A stretch of DNA of 64,000 bases from JABFSM01 sp963762545 (GTDB taxonomy: Bacteria > Gemmatimonadota > Gemmatimonadetes > Gemmatimonadales > GWC2-71-9). The notes under the pieces were generated by a model that did not search any database, had not been told where the DNA came from, and worked only from the letters and a program-made list of their open reading frames with translations. Position 1 is the first letter of the stretch, and every line of letters begins with the position of its first letter. The stretch covers positions 744,001-808,000 of the forward strand of contig CAVXLC010000001.1 of the NCBI GenBank assembly GCA_963762545.1. The letters are read 5' to 3'. Shown piece by piece: positions 1-9,294 of the stretch. The position numbers were made by a program, and so were the translations under genes.

Positions 1-1564
1 GGAAATAGCCCCAGGCGGCCGTCACCAGTCCCGAGGCGAGCAGGTTGCTGGGGTACCAGGAAGTGCGGCCCAGCGGGGCCCAGACGTGCGCGAGAAACTC
101 CTGGAGCATGAAGCGGCCGACCCGGGTGCCGGCGTCGAGCGTGGTGAGAATGAACAGCGCCTCGAACATGATGGCGAAGTGATACCAGAGCCCCATCAGG
201 CTGGCCCCGAACACGCCGCTGAAGATGTGCGCCATGCCCACGGCGAGCGAGGGAGCGCCGCCCACTCGGCCCAGCAGCGAGGCCTCGCCGACCGACTTGG
301 CCAGTGCGGTGAGCTGCTCCGGCGTCACGGTGAAGCCCCACTGGCGGATCTGCTCCGCGGCGCTCGCCACGGTGCCGCCCAGGGCGCCGAGCGGCGCGTT
401 GATCGAGAAGTAGACGCCCGGGTCGAGCGCGCAAGCGGCGCAGAGCGCCATGATCGCCACGAACGATTCGGTGAGCATTCCGCCGTAGCCGATCAGCGGG
501 GCATCCGACTCCCGCCGGATCATCTTGGGCGTGGTGCCGCTCGAGACCAGCGCGTGGAATCCGCTGATGGCCCCGCACGCGATGGTGATGAACGCGAAGG
601 GGAACAGCTTGCCCGCGAACACCGGCCCGGTGCCGTCGATGAACCGGGTCAGGGCCGGCATCTGCAGTGGTGGCCGGACGATCAGGATGCCCACCGCCAG
701 CAGTACGATGGTGCCGATCTTCATGAAGGTCGAGAGGTAGTCGCGCGGGGCCAGCAGGAGCCAGACCGGCAACACGCTGGCGATGAAGCCGTAGATCATG
801 AGGCCCCAGGCGATGGTCAGGCCGCCATGGGTGAACAGCGGGGCCAGCGTCGGAGACAGCGCCACGTAGCGCCCGCCCACCAGCGCCACCACCAGCAGGA
901 TCACGCCCACCACCGTCGCCTCGACGGTCTTGCCGGGCCGGACGATCCGCATCCAGAGGCCCATGCCCAGGGCGATCGGAATGGTGCAGAGAATCGAGAA
1001 GATGCCCCAGGGACTGTCCTTGAGGGCGTTGGTCACCACCAGGGCCAGGACCGCGAGCAGGATGATCATGATCGCCAGGATGGCGATCATCGCGAAGAGC
1101 CCGGTGATCGGGCCGATCTCGTCCTTGGCCATCTGGCCGAGCGACTTCCCGTCGCGCCGCATCGAACCGAAGAGGATCACGAAGTCCTGCACCGCGCCGC
1201 CCAGCACCACCCCGAAGACGATCCAGATCGTGCTCGGCAGCCAGCCGAACTGGGCCGCGAGCACCGGCCCGACCAGGGGACCCGCGCCGGCGATGGCCGC
1301 GAAATGGTGCCCGAACAGTACCCAGCGTGTGGTGGGACAGTAGTCCCGGCCGTTGTTGAGCCGCTCGGCGGGGGTGGCCCGGCCGTCGAGACCGAAGACC
1401 CGGTTGGCCAGGAAGCGACTGTAGAAGCGGAAGCCGACCAGATAAGTGCCGACCGCCGCGAGGACCAGCCACGCCGCGCTGATGGTCTCGCCCCGGTTGA
1501 GGGCGATCACCCCCCAGGCGGCTGCGCCCACCAGGCTCACCAGGACCCAAAGGATTCGGTTCAT
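1..1564 (-). CDS. cstA: Carbon starvation protein CstA family permease (partial)
   Basis: A many-spanning inner-membrane protein of the CstA family, which takes up peptides or pyruvate when carbon is scarce. About 521 residues are visible from the ATG at 1564 and the C-terminus lies beyond the left edge. The N-terminal third carries the family block with NNGRDYCPT followed by GHHFAAIAGAGPLVGPVLA, and later long hydrophobic segments alternate with short loops, including FAFITIACGAISGFHALVSS. The gene is divergent from the SDR gene, with an 85-bp gap that must hold both promoters. The family assignment is firm; the substrate (peptide or pyruvate) cannot be told from sequence. Confidence 0.93.
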   Translation of the reverse strand, partial: MNRILWVLVSLVGAAAWGVIALNRGETISAAWLVLAAVGTYLVGFRFYSRFLANRVFGLDGRATPAERLNNGRDYCPTTRWVLFGHHFAAIAGAGPLVGPVLAAQFGWLPSTIWIVFGVVLGGAVQDFVILFGSMRRDGKSLGQMAKDEIGPITGLFAMIAILAIMIILLAVLALVVTNALKDSPWGIFSILCTIPIALGMGLWMRIVRPGKTVEATVVGVILLVVALVGGRYVALSPTLAPLFTHGGLTIAWGLMIYGFIASVLPVWLLLAPRDYLSTFMKIGTIVLLAVGILIVRPPLQMPALTRFIDGTGPVFAGKLFPFAFITIACGAISGFHALVSSGTTPKMIRRESDAPLIGYGGMLTESFVAIMALCAACALDPGVYFSINAPLGALGGTVASAAEQIRQWGFTVTPEQLTALAKSVGEASLLGRVGGAPSLAVGMAHIFSGVFGASLMGLWYHFAIMFEALFILTTLDAGTRVGRFMLQEFLAHVWAPLGRTSWYPSNLLASGLVTAAWGYF

Positions 1565-1649
1565 CGGCTTAATGTACGGCTCGGCATCGGGTAGTTCCAA
1601 GCCCCGACGGCTTGCGGGCCCCGGAGCCGGTCCGTACCTTCGCCAGTCC

Positions 1650-2513
1650 ATGCCCCCGACCGGATACGATCCTCCCTCATGGCGCCGTGCGGCGCGCCCC
1701 TCCCCGTCGGGAGCGGTCCTCGAGAAGCCCGCGCCCGATCTGGAGATTTCCCAGGGCTTCCGGGGCAAGGTGGCGATGATCACCGGGGGCGCGACCGGGC
1801 TCGGGCGCAGTGTCGCCCTGGAGTTCGGACGGCTGGGCTGCTCGGTGGCGTTCTGCTTCGTCGATCTGCCCGGCCGGGACGTCCGTGAGACCGCGCTCCT
1901 CACCGAAACCGCCATCTCGTCCATGGGCGTCGGGGTCTTTGCCGATTGCTGCGACGTCCGGGACCGCGCCCAGGTGGAACGGTTCGTGGCCGCGGTCAAG
2001 GCCAAATTCGAGACCATCCATTTCCTGATCAACAACGCGGGCATGGCCAACGACGGCGCCCATTGGCGGCTCGACCCCGCCGAGTGGTCGGAGGTGATCG
2101 ACACCAATCTGACCGGCGCCTTCAATTGCACCAGCGCGGTGGCGCCGCTGTTTCGGGCCCAGCGATCGGGGAAGATCGTGAACGTGAGCTCGCACCTGGC
2201 CGGGCACCCGGGGTTCGGCGTGGCGAGCTACGCGGCCAGCAAGGCCGGCCTGGAGGGGCTGACCCGCGCCGTGGCGGTGGAGCTGGGGCCCAGCAACGTG
2301 AACGTCAATGCGGTGGCCCCGGGGTTCATCCGGACCGAGCGCCTGAGCCTGCTCCCGCCCGAAGTGATCGACAAGGCCCGCAAGAGCTCGGTGCTGGGAC
2401 GAATCGCCGAGCCCGAGGACGTGGCGCGGGTGATCTCCTTCCTCTGCTCGGAAGAGGCCCGCCACATCACCGGCCAGACCATCGTGGTGGACGGCGGGCT
2501 CTCGCTGGAATAG
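1650..2513 (+). CDS. Short-chain dehydrogenase/reductase, FabG-like
   Basis: A 287-aa NAD(P)-dependent oxidoreductase of the classical SDR family. The Rossmann motif TGGATGLG is at residues 45-52, NNAG at 128-131, the active-site serine at about 180 (NVSS) and the YAASK catalytic pair at 194-198, with the usual VNAVAPGFI and VDGG near the end. The ATG at 1650 leaves about 35 extra residues before the fold; an internal start is possible. It resembles 3-oxoacyl-ACP reductases, but no fatty-acid genes sit beside it, so the substrate is unknown. Confidence 0.88.
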   Translation: MPPTGYDPPSWRRAARPSPSGAVLEKPAPDLEISQGFRGKVAMITGGATGLGRSVALEFGRLGCSVAFCFVDLPGRDVRETALLTETAISSMGVGVFADCCDVRDRAQVERFVAAVKAKFETIHFLINNAGMANDGAHWRLDPAEWSEVIDTNLTGAFNCTSAVAPLFRAQRSGKIVNVSSHLAGHPGFGVASYAASKAGLEGLTRAVAVELGPSNVNVNAVAPGFIRTERLSLLPPEVIDKARKSSVLGRIAEPEDVARVISFLCSEEARHITGQTIVVDGGLSLE

Positions 2514-2548
2514 CCCGAATCCCCAAGGGCCGGTTAGCTTTGGCCCAC

Positions 2549-3199
2549 ATGTCTCTTCCGATTCGCAGCCTCGTCCTCCTGGCGCTGGCCGTGGCGCCGG
2601 CCTGCGCCCAGCAGCAAAAGCAGTCCAAGACCCCCGAGCCGATCGTGGCGCTGGCCACCGACGCGCTCGCGGGACAGTTGGTGACCGTGCTTCCCCTCAC
2701 CATGGTCGTGTCGGACCCGCGGCTCCCCGGCGCCACCGGACTCGAAGCGAGAACCCGCACCATGCGGTGGGCCGACTCGCTCCTGGGTGACGCCCTCCTG
2801 GAGCGCGCCCCCGAGGTGCAGTGGATCCTGCCGCCGGCGCTCCGCCGCACCGCCGAGCGGGCGGTGGGCGTGATGCCCAGCCCCGACAAGATGGGGCAGT
2901 CGGTGATGCGGTCTCCGGCGCTCAAAAGCGTGCCCGACCCCCTCCGGGCCTACCTGCGGCAGCTGGTGGCGCTGTCGGGCGGCGCCCGCTTTGCCTTCAT
3001 TCCGGCCGCGCTCTACCTGACTCCGGGTCCCTCGGACAGCATCACGGTGCAGCTCTCCGCGGTGCTCGCCGATGGCCGGCTGGGCCGGGTGGTCTGGCGC
3101 ACCATGGCCAGGGGCACCGGTGAAACCGCCGACCAGGCGCTTCGCGTCGCCCTGTCGACCATCCTGGCCTCCGACGCCCCTCCGCCGTCATCCCCATGA
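2549..3199 (+). CDS. Secreted hypothetical protein
   Basis: A 216-aa protein with an N-terminal export signal (LVLLALAVAPACAQ); a cysteine near the cleavage site could make it a lipoprotein, but the lipobox is weak. The mature part is Ala/Leu/Pro-rich with no motif I recognise. Its stop overlaps the ATG of the dehydrogenase downstream (ATGA at 3196-3199), so the two are likely translated from one message. Function unknown. Confidence 0.7.
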   Translation: MSLPIRSLVLLALAVAPACAQQQKQSKTPEPIVALATDALAGQLVTVLPLTMVVSDPRLPGATGLEARTRTMRWADSLLGDALLERAPEVQWILPPALRRTAERAVGVMPSPDKMGQSVMRSPALKSVPDPLRAYLRQLVALSGGARFAFIPAALYLTPGPSDSITVQLSAVLADGRLGRVVWRTMARGTGETADQALRVALSTILASDAPPPSSP

Positions 3200-4209
3200 C
3201 GTACGCCGTGACCCTGATTCCCGGCGACGGGATCGGGCCCGAGATCACCGAGCAGACGGTCCGGGCCCTCGAAGCGACCGGGCTCACCTTCTCGTGGGAC
3301 GTGCAGCAGGCGGGGATGGCCGCGGTGAACGCGGGCCAGGATCCGCTGCCCGACGCCGCCATCGAGAGCATCCGGCGGCTGCGGGTGGCGCTCAAGGGAC
3401 CCCTCACCACGCCGGTGGGCGGAGGGTACCGCTCGGTCAATGTGGCGCTGCGCAAGGAATTCGAGCTGTACGCCAACGTGCGCCCGGCGGTGACGATCAT
3501 CCCCGGGCGCTACGACGGGATCGACATCGTCATGATCCGGGAGAACGTCGAAGGGCTCTACTCCGGGGTCGAGCATTTCATCAAGGTGGGCGACGACCCC
3601 CGCGCGGTGGGCGTGTCCCAGGCGATCGTGACCCGGTACGCCTGCGAGCGGGTGATCCGCTACGCCTTCGAGTACGCGGTCCGCCACGGCCGGAAGAGGG
3701 TGGCGATCGTGCACAAGGCCAACATCCTTAAGATGGCGAGCGGCCTCTTCCTCGAGGTGGGCCGGGCCATCGCCGACGAATTCGCCGGTCGGATCGTCTC
3801 GAACGACATGATCGTGGACAACTGCGCCATGCAGCTGGTGCTCAAGCCGGAGCAGTTCGACGTGATCGTCACGACCAACCTGTTCGGTGATATCCTGAGC
3901 GACGAGATCGCCGGGCTGGTGGGCGGGCTCGGCCTCACGGCGGGCGGCAACATCGGCGCCTCGGCGGCCATCTTCGAGGCGGTGCACGGGAGCGCCCCGG
4001 ACATCGCCGGCAAGGGCGTGGCCAACCCCTCGGCGCAGATGCTGGCCGGCGCGATGATGCTCGATCATCTGGGCGAGACCGCGGCCGCCACCCGGCTCCG
4101 GCGCGCCATCACCGCCACCATCCGGGACGCGGGCATCCGCACCCGCGACCTCGGCGGCACTGCGACGACCCGGGACTTCGGAGATGCAGTCGCCGCTCGC
4201 GTCGGCTAA
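3196..4209 (+). CDS. NAD-dependent isocitrate/isopropylmalate dehydrogenase family protein
   Basis: A 337-aa beta-decarboxylating dehydrogenase. It shows the substrate-binding arginine in YANVRPA, the RENVEGLYSG segment of the NAD-isocitrate dehydrogenase branch, the metal aspartates in NLFGDILSDE, and the cofactor-binding GSAPDIAGKG...NP block. Length and motifs fit the short NAD-type isocitrate dehydrogenase better than LeuB, since no leu genes are near and RENVEG is typical of IDH. It would turn isocitrate into 2-oxoglutarate in the TCA cycle. A homoisocitrate or isopropylmalate activity cannot be excluded without a tree. Confidence 0.88.
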   Translation: MTYAVTLIPGDGIGPEITEQTVRALEATGLTFSWDVQQAGMAAVNAGQDPLPDAAIESIRRLRVALKGPLTTPVGGGYRSVNVALRKEFELYANVRPAVTIIPGRYDGIDIVMIRENVEGLYSGVEHFIKVGDDPRAVGVSQAIVTRYACERVIRYAFEYAVRHGRKRVAIVHKANILKMASGLFLEVGRAIADEFAGRIVSNDMIVDNCAMQLVLKPEQFDVIVTTNLFGDILSDEIAGLVGGLGLTAGGNIGASAAIFEAVHGSAPDIAGKGVANPSAQMLAGAMMLDHLGETAAATRLRRAITATIRDAGIRTRDLGGTATTRDFGDAVAARVG

Positions 4210-4501
4210 GCCCCCGGTGCCGTGCGCGGAGTGTCTCGCGCGGACGCCGGGAATCAACTGGGGCGATCTCTGCCCGGACTGCACCGAGCGGCTCCGGCGG
4301 CGTGCAAGTTCGCGGGCCCGGTACATCTCCCTGGTGGCGTGCCTCCTGGTGGTGTGGTACGCATGGCTGCGCATTCCGCTCCGGCCGTCGACCCGGATCT
4401 GGCTCGCGGCCATTGTCATCGCGACCTACTTCCTGACCCGGAAGATCGCCACCCAGATCGCGATGGACCTCATGCGCCGCCCACCACGAGAACAACCCTG
4501 A
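4184..4501 (+). CDS. Small membrane protein with a CxxC...CxxC ribbon
   Basis: A 105-aa protein overlapping the end of the dehydrogenase by 26 nt in another frame. The first 40 residues hold two CxxC knuckles (PCAEC and LCPDC) that could bind zinc. Two hydrophobic helices follow (around YISLVACLLVVWYAWL and IWLAAIVIATYFL), then a basic tail. I do not recognise a family. Support comes from the regular ribbon-plus-helices layout and tight packing. Confidence 0.55.
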   Translation: MQSPLASAKPPVPCAECLARTPGINWGDLCPDCTERLRRRASSRARYISLVACLLVVWYAWLRIPLRPSTRIWLAAIVIATYFLTRKIATQIAMDLMRRPPREQP

Positions 4502-4536
4502 ACCGAACCGAGCGCCCCGCGCTCGAGGAGATAACC

Positions 4537-5892
4537 ATGTCACGATCGCTCTGCCTGTTGCTCGCCCTCGCGCTGCCGGCGCCGCTCGCCGCGCAGACCG
4601 GCCTCACCATCTACAACGACGGGCGCGTGCTGGTCCGGCGCACCCTGCCCGAGGCCCTCGCTGCCGGCGTCAGCAATCACCGGCTCTCCCTGGGCCTCCT
4701 CGACCCCAGCTCGGTGTTCGCGCTCGACTCCGGCGTAGTGATCACCGGCACGGCCTACGACGCCGCGGTGGACGAGGAGAACACCATGCGGCGGGCGGTC
4801 GGGCAGACGCTCAAGTTCCTGACCGGCAGCACCACCAACGGCGTCGCGGATACCGCGACGGCCACCGTGGTGGGCGTGAGTCCCGAGCGGTTCCGTCTCA
4901 AGGACGGGCGGGTGGTGTTTCAGCGTCCCGGCCTGCCGCTCTACCAGGCCGAGCTCGTGCTGACCGATCCCACGCTGGCGCTCGCCGTTCGCTCCGTGAA
5001 CCGGCTGCCGGACTTCCGGATCGGATACTTCTCCCAGGGCGCCGGGTGGAACGCCACCTATACCGTGGTGCTCGGCAAGAGCAGCTCCAGGATCAGCGGG
5101 CTCGCGTCAATCTCGTCGGGCACCCTCCGGGTGAGCGACGCGGAGGTCCAGCTGCTGGCCGGCTCGGTCGGCACCGCCGGGCGGCCCAGTCCGCTTCGCA
5201 TGGAGGCGATGAAGACCCTGGATGCGGCCGTCGCGGGGGCTCCGGCCGAGGAACAGCAGATCGGAGAGGCCCACCTGTACACCATTCCGGGGCGACTCTC
5301 GCTCGAGCCCGGCGTCACGACCGGCGTGGCGCTGTTCGAGCCGGCGTCGGCGCCCTGGGAGCGGTCCTACGTGGTCCGGGGCCAGATTCCCTACTACGGG
5401 ATGCTGCCCCAGTACGGCAACGACGAGAGCGTGGTCCCGGTGGAGGTCTGGTACACCCTGAAGCGGGCGCTCAAGACTCCCTTCGGCGACTTGCCGCTGC
5501 CGATGGGGACCTACCGGCTCTACCAGGGCGACGACGCGGGCCGGCTCCAGCTGATCGGTGAATCGTCCGCGGGGCACACCGCTCCGGGGCGGGATGTGCG
5601 GCTCTCCGCCGGCTCGGCGTTCGACCTCACGGCCAAGCGAATCCAGATCACCTACGCCACCCGGCGGGATTCTACCCGCACCATCGCCACCGCCGACTTC
5701 AGGGTGACCATCGCCAGCGCGAAGGACACCGCCGTCACGGTGGAAGTCCTGGAGGAACGGTCGGGAGAATGGTCGGTGCTGTCCAGCTCGGTCCCCGCGG
5801 AGAAGGTGTCCAGCACGCGGACCCGGTTCCGGGTCCGGGTGCCCGCGATGGGTGAAGCGACCCTGACCTACCGGGTTCGGGTCGTCTGGTGA
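4537..5892 (+). CDS. Secreted DUF4139-type protein
   Basis: A 451-aa exported protein with a signal peptide ending LAAQ and an early TIYNDGRVLVRRT strand. The middle and C-terminal parts look like the DUF4139 beta-rich domain (WNATYTVVL, later TYRVRVVW at the end). The ATG at 4537 is preceded at good distance by GAGGAG (4525-4530). The stop overlaps the GTG of the next gene, indicating coupling. The molecular role of DUF4139 is not established; I infer a periplasmic or surface location. Confidence 0.75.
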   Translation: MSRSLCLLLALALPAPLAAQTGLTIYNDGRVLVRRTLPEALAAGVSNHRLSLGLLDPSSVFALDSGVVITGTAYDAAVDEENTMRRAVGQTLKFLTGSTTNGVADTATATVVGVSPERFRLKDGRVVFQRPGLPLYQAELVLTDPTLALAVRSVNRLPDFRIGYFSQGAGWNATYTVVLGKSSSRISGLASISSGTLRVSDAEVQLLAGSVGTAGRPSPLRMEAMKTLDAAVAGAPAEEQQIGEAHLYTIPGRLSLEPGVTTGVALFEPASAPWERSYVVRGQIPYYGMLPQYGNDESVVPVEVWYTLKRALKTPFGDLPLPMGTYRLYQGDDAGRLQLIGESSAGHTAPGRDVRLSAGSAFDLTAKRIQITYATRRDSTRTIATADFRVTIASAKDTAVTVEVLEERSGEWSVLSSSVPAEKVSSTRTRFRVRVPAMGEATLTYRVRVVW

Positions 5893-6719
5893 CGCCAGTC
5901 GTCCTGGTTCACCTCTCCGACATGCATTTCGGCCGGGACGTCGACCTGGTACAGGTCGAGGCCTGCGAGGCCATGCTTCCCTCGATCGCCCCGAGCGCCA
6001 TCGTCATTTCCGGTGACCACTCGCAACGCGGGCGGCACGGAGAGCTGCAGATGTCGCGGCACTTCCGGGATCGGGTCGGGCGGCTCGCGCCGACGCTGGT
6101 GATCCCCGGCAATCACGACGTCCAGTGGTGGGCCAGCCCGTTCGGCCTCTTCGGCTCCCGGCGCCGGTACACCAAATTCCGTCACTACTTCGGCGACGAC
6201 CTCTCGCCCAGGCTCGAGATCCCGGGGGCAGCCATCGCCGGCGCGCTGACCAGCCATGGCGTGGCGTTCGGCTCGCTGACCTGGAATCCCAACGACATGG
6301 CGGTGAAGGGACACCTGCCCGGGTCCGAGGTGGAGCGGGTGACCCGCTTCTTCGCCACGGCACCGGCCGGCGCGGCCCGCATCCTGGTGCTGCACCACAA
6401 TGTGCTGCGCGGGGCCATCTCCCGACGGATGGGGCTGGCCCATTGGCGCCGGGCCCAGCAGCAGATCCGGGCCAGCGGCGCCGAGCTGGTGTTGTGCGGC
6501 CACGATCATCAGGAAGGGTCCGGATTGATCGACGGAGCCGTGGTGGTCAGCACCTCGGGGACCCTGACCCTGCGTACCCGGGGCGGCGGACCGTCGGCCT
6601 TCAACGTCGTCACGATCGACGATCAGGCCATTTCGGTGCTCCACATGCGGTGGGACCCGGCCGGCCGGCTGTTCAGGTCGTCCGATCTGGCGCGCTACGG
6701 CCGGATGGCACCGGGGTGA
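5889..6719 (+). CDS. Calcineurin-like metallophosphoesterase
   Basis: A 276-aa cytoplasmic phosphoesterase with every metal-binding block of the calcineurin fold: DMHFG, GDHSQRG, GNHD, HHN and GHDH. It starts at a GTG sharing bases with the previous stop (GTGA, 5889-5892) and its own stop overlaps the next ATG. The GDHSQRG block has His where Asp-Leu or Asp-Phe is more usual, a small deviation. Likely a phosphodiesterase or nucleotidase of unknown substrate. Confidence 0.88.
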   Translation: MTPVVLVHLSDMHFGRDVDLVQVEACEAMLPSIAPSAIVISGDHSQRGRHGELQMSRHFRDRVGRLAPTLVIPGNHDVQWWASPFGLFGSRRRYTKFRHYFGDDLSPRLEIPGAAIAGALTSHGVAFGSLTWNPNDMAVKGHLPGSEVERVTRFFATAPAGAARILVLHHNVLRGAISRRMGLAHWRRAQQQIRASGAELVLCGHDHQEGSGLIDGAVVVSTSGTLTLRTRGGGPSAFNVVTIDDQAISVLHMRWDPAGRLFRSSDLARYGRMAPG

Positions 6720-7381
6720 TGCCGCTGCTGGCGCGCCGGCTCCGCGCCCATGGGCTCCCCGACGCGGTTCCGGTCATTCTCCACGCAAATCGGCGAGTCC
6801 TGGTCAGCATGACGCGGCGTGGAGCCCTTCGGGTCCATCGCGGCTATGAGGCGGCTCCCGACGAGGTGGTTGCCGCCATCGCGAAATGGGCCCGGCCGCG
6901 CATTCGCCGAGCCGACCGGCGCGCGGCGCAGCGCATCCTGGTCGCCTTCCCGGTGCATGCCCATGTGCCGGCGGAGCCTGCCACTCCGCGGGCCGCGGAG
7001 GCGCCCCGGCCCGAGGATGAGGCCGCGCTCATCCGCCTCCGGGCGATCCACTCCGAGCTCAACATCCGGCATTTCGGTGCCGCGCTGGGTACCTGCACGA
7101 TCCGGCTGTCTCGCCGCATGCGACGGCGTCTGGGAGAATTCCGGCCGGCCCCCGGCCCCGGGGAGCAACCCGAGATCGCCCTCGGGCATCGGCATCTGAA
7201 GCGCGACGGATGGGCCCGGGTGACCGAGACCCTGCTGCACGAGATGGTCCACCAGTGGCAGGCCGAAACCGGACGCCGCCTCGGGCACGGGCGGGACTTC
7301 CGGGAGAAGTGCGCCGAGGTCGGAATCGAGGGCCGGGCCGTCGCCCGCCTCGGAACCGATTTCCGGAGTTATCTTACCTGA
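6719..7381 (+). CDS. SprT-like zinc metalloprotease
   Basis: A 220-aa protein with a zincin active site: HEMVHQW at 174-180 with the catalytic glutamate, and a third histidine in LGHGRDF near residue 190, as in SprT/Spartan-type domains. The first 100 residues are basic and do not match a known domain. It begins within the stop of the phosphoesterase (TGATG). SprT-like proteins cut DNA-protein crosslinks in eukaryotes; the bacterial role is unclear. Confidence 0.8.
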   Translation: MPLLARRLRAHGLPDAVPVILHANRRVLVSMTRRGALRVHRGYEAAPDEVVAAIAKWARPRIRRADRRAAQRILVAFPVHAHVPAEPATPRAAEAPRPEDEAALIRLRAIHSELNIRHFGAALGTCTIRLSRRMRRRLGEFRPAPGPGEQPEIALGHRHLKRDGWARVTETLLHEMVHQWQAETGRRLGHGRDFREKCAEVGIEGRAVARLGTDFRSYLT

Positions 7382-7388
7382 GAGGTAA
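7374..7388. promoter_or_regulatory. Perfect palindrome, likely MarR operator
   Basis: TTACCT-GAG-AGGTAA is a perfect 6-3-6 inverted repeat ending 35 bp before the ATG of the MarR gene and covering the stop codon of the upstream protease gene. MarR proteins bind such short palindromes as dimers, so autoregulation is the simplest reading. I found no second copy before the acyl-CoA dehydrogenase. Confidence 0.55.
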
Positions 7389-7423
7389 TTTTGGTCCAGG
7401 CGTCCCGAGCTCAGAGGGCCGCG

Positions 7424-7975
7424 ATGTCCAAACGCGTTCTCCCGGACGACCCCGCCATCCCGCCGGAAACCCAGTCAGCGCTCAAGCTGTGGGTGGTGCT
7501 GTCGCGCGCCCACGCGAGCATCTCCGCGCACGCGGTCGCGCATGCGGCCGAGCACGGGCTTTCGCTCACCGAATTCGCGATTCTCGAGGCGCTGTATCAC
7601 CGGGGCCGGATGGTGCTGGGAGAGATCCAGCGCCGCATCCTGGTCTCCAGCGGGGGCATCACCTTCTTGGTGGACCGGCTGGCCGAAAAGGGCCTGGTCG
7701 TCAGGCAGGAATGCCAGGAAGACCGCCGCGCCAAGTTTGTGGCACTGACCCGCGAGGGCACCCGGCTGATTCGCGACCTCTTTCCCTCCCACGCCCGGAC
7801 GCTGGCGCACGCGATGCGGGGACTGACCGAGGCCGAGCAGGAAGAGGCCATTAGGCTGCTTCGGACCCTCGGGCTGGCGGCGGCCGGAGGGGGCCTTCCT
7901 CCCTCCTCGGCGGCCCTCCGACGGAAGGCCATCGGCGCCCGGCCAGCCGGGCGCTCCCGCACCCCAGCGACCTAG
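7424..7975 (+). CDS. MarR family transcriptional regulator
   Basis: A 183-aa winged-helix regulator. The recognition region reads LTEFAILEALYHRGRMVLGE...SSGGITFLVDRL, followed by the wing with ECQEDRRAKFVALT, the typical D-x-R turn. The ATG at 7424 is chosen over a TTG at 7391 because the longer form adds no conserved residues and would run into the operator. It lies just upstream of the acyl-CoA dehydrogenase/ETF run, which it may control; effector unknown. Confidence 0.87.
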   Translation: MSKRVLPDDPAIPPETQSALKLWVVLSRAHASISAHAVAHAAEHGLSLTEFAILEALYHRGRMVLGEIQRRILVSSGGITFLVDRLAEKGLVVRQECQEDRRAKFVALTREGTRLIRDLFPSHARTLAHAMRGLTEAEQEEAIRLLRTLGLAAAGGGLPPSSAALRRKAIGARPAGRSRTPAT

Positions 7976-8105
7976 GTTCTCCCGACTCGAACCTGCCCCC
8001 GCCTCACCGCGACTCGCTGCAAGAGCAGTCGCCTCGCGTCTTTGCGTCCTGGCGTCTTTGCGTCTATCTTGTGCTGCCTATCTCTCGTCCCCACAAGAGG
8101 TTGCG

Positions 8106-9284
8106 ATGACGTTCGCCGGTGTCGATTTCTATCAGATGGACCGGCTCCTCAGTGAGGAGGAGCGCGCCGTACGGGATACGGTGCGGGCCTGGGTGGACGA
8201 GCACCTCATGCCCATCATCGGCGACTGCTACATCGAAGGCCGCTTCCCCAAACAGATCATTCCCGGTCTCGCCGAGCTCGGGGTCCTGGGGGCCAACCTG
8301 CCCGAGGAGTATGGCTGCGCCGGGCTCAACAACGTGGCCTACGGCCTGATCATGCAGGAGCTGGAGCGGGGGGACAGCGGCATCCGCTCCTTCGCGTCGG
8401 TGCAGGGTGCGCTGGTCATGTATCCCATCTACCGCATGGGCTCCGACGCCCAGAAGCAGCAGTGGCTGCCGCGGCTCGCCGCCGGGAAGGAAATCGGCTG
8501 CTTCGGGCTCACCGAGCCGGACTATGGCTCCAATCCGAGCGGCATGATCACTACGGCCAGGGAGACGAAGGACGGTTGGGTACTCAACGGCGTCAAGATG
8601 TGGATCACCAACGGGAGCCAGGCGACCGTCTCCATCATCTGGGCCAAGACCGGCGCGATCGAAGACCCGAAGTCCATTCGCGGTTTCATCGTCCCGACCG
8701 GCACCAAGGGTTACACGGCAAAGGATCAAAAGGGAAAGCTCTCGCTCCGGGCCAGCGATACCAGTGAAATCCACCTGGAAGACGTTCACCTCCCCAAGGA
8801 CGCGATTCTTCCCAAGAGCGGCGGCATCAAGAGCCCGCTCTCCTGCCTGACCCAGGCCCGGTACGGCATTTCGTGGGGCGCGATCGGCGCCGCGATGGCC
8901 TGCTACGACGAGGCGCTCCAGTATTCCAGACAGCGGATCATGTTCGGCAAGCCGATCGGGAGCACCCAGATCCAGCAGGTGCGCCTGGCCGACATGCTGA
9001 CCGAAATCACCAAGGCGCAGCTCCTGAGCCTGCAGCTGGGCCGGCTCAAGGACGCCGGGACCCTGACCCCCCAGCACGTGTCGCTCGCCAAGCGGAACAA
9101 TGTGAGCATGGCGTGCGACGTCGCGCGCGAGGCGCGGCGCCTCCTCGGCGCCAACGGGATCCTGGCCGAGTACCACTCGATGCGCCACATGGCCAACCTC
9201 GAGTCGGTGTATACCTATGAGGGAACCCACGACATGCATTCGCTGATCCTGGGGCAGGAGATCACCGGGTTCGCGGCGTTCTAA
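8106..9284 (+). CDS. Acyl-CoA dehydrogenase, glutaryl-CoA dehydrogenase type
   Basis: A 392-aa FAD enzyme that removes hydrogens from an acyl-CoA and passes electrons to ETF. It carries CFGLTEPDYGSNPSGM, the R(Y)GISWG segment, SRQRIMFGKPI and the catalytic glutamate in TYEGTHDMH. Several stretches, such as LQLGRLKD, SLAKRNN and LGANGI, match glutaryl-CoA dehydrogenases closely, so it may also decarboxylate glutaryl-CoA to crotonyl-CoA. AAGAGG at 8095-8100 sets the ATG at 8106. etfB and etfA follow immediately. Confidence 0.9.
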   Translation: MTFAGVDFYQMDRLLSEEERAVRDTVRAWVDEHLMPIIGDCYIEGRFPKQIIPGLAELGVLGANLPEEYGCAGLNNVAYGLIMQELERGDSGIRSFASVQGALVMYPIYRMGSDAQKQQWLPRLAAGKEIGCFGLTEPDYGSNPSGMITTARETKDGWVLNGVKMWITNGSQATVSIIWAKTGAIEDPKSIRGFIVPTGTKGYTAKDQKGKLSLRASDTSEIHLEDVHLPKDAILPKSGGIKSPLSCLTQARYGISWGAIGAAMACYDEALQYSRQRIMFGKPIGSTQIQQVRLADMLTEITKAQLLSLQLGRLKDAGTLTPQHVSLAKRNNVSMACDVAREARRLLGANGILAEYHSMRHMANLESVYTYEGTHDMHSLILGQEITGFAAF

Positions 9285-9294
9285 GGAGCCATTC

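Noticed and set aside
85..1594. A 502-aa + strand frame at the left edge
   Set aside because: It is antisense to CstA, has no start context and is low-complexity His/Arg/Gly; CstA shows clear family motifs and membrane helices.
7976..8105. TTTGCGTC/TCTTTGCGTC repeats as an operator
   Set aside because: They are short simple-sequence echoes without dyad symmetry and do not resemble the palindrome at the MarR gene.
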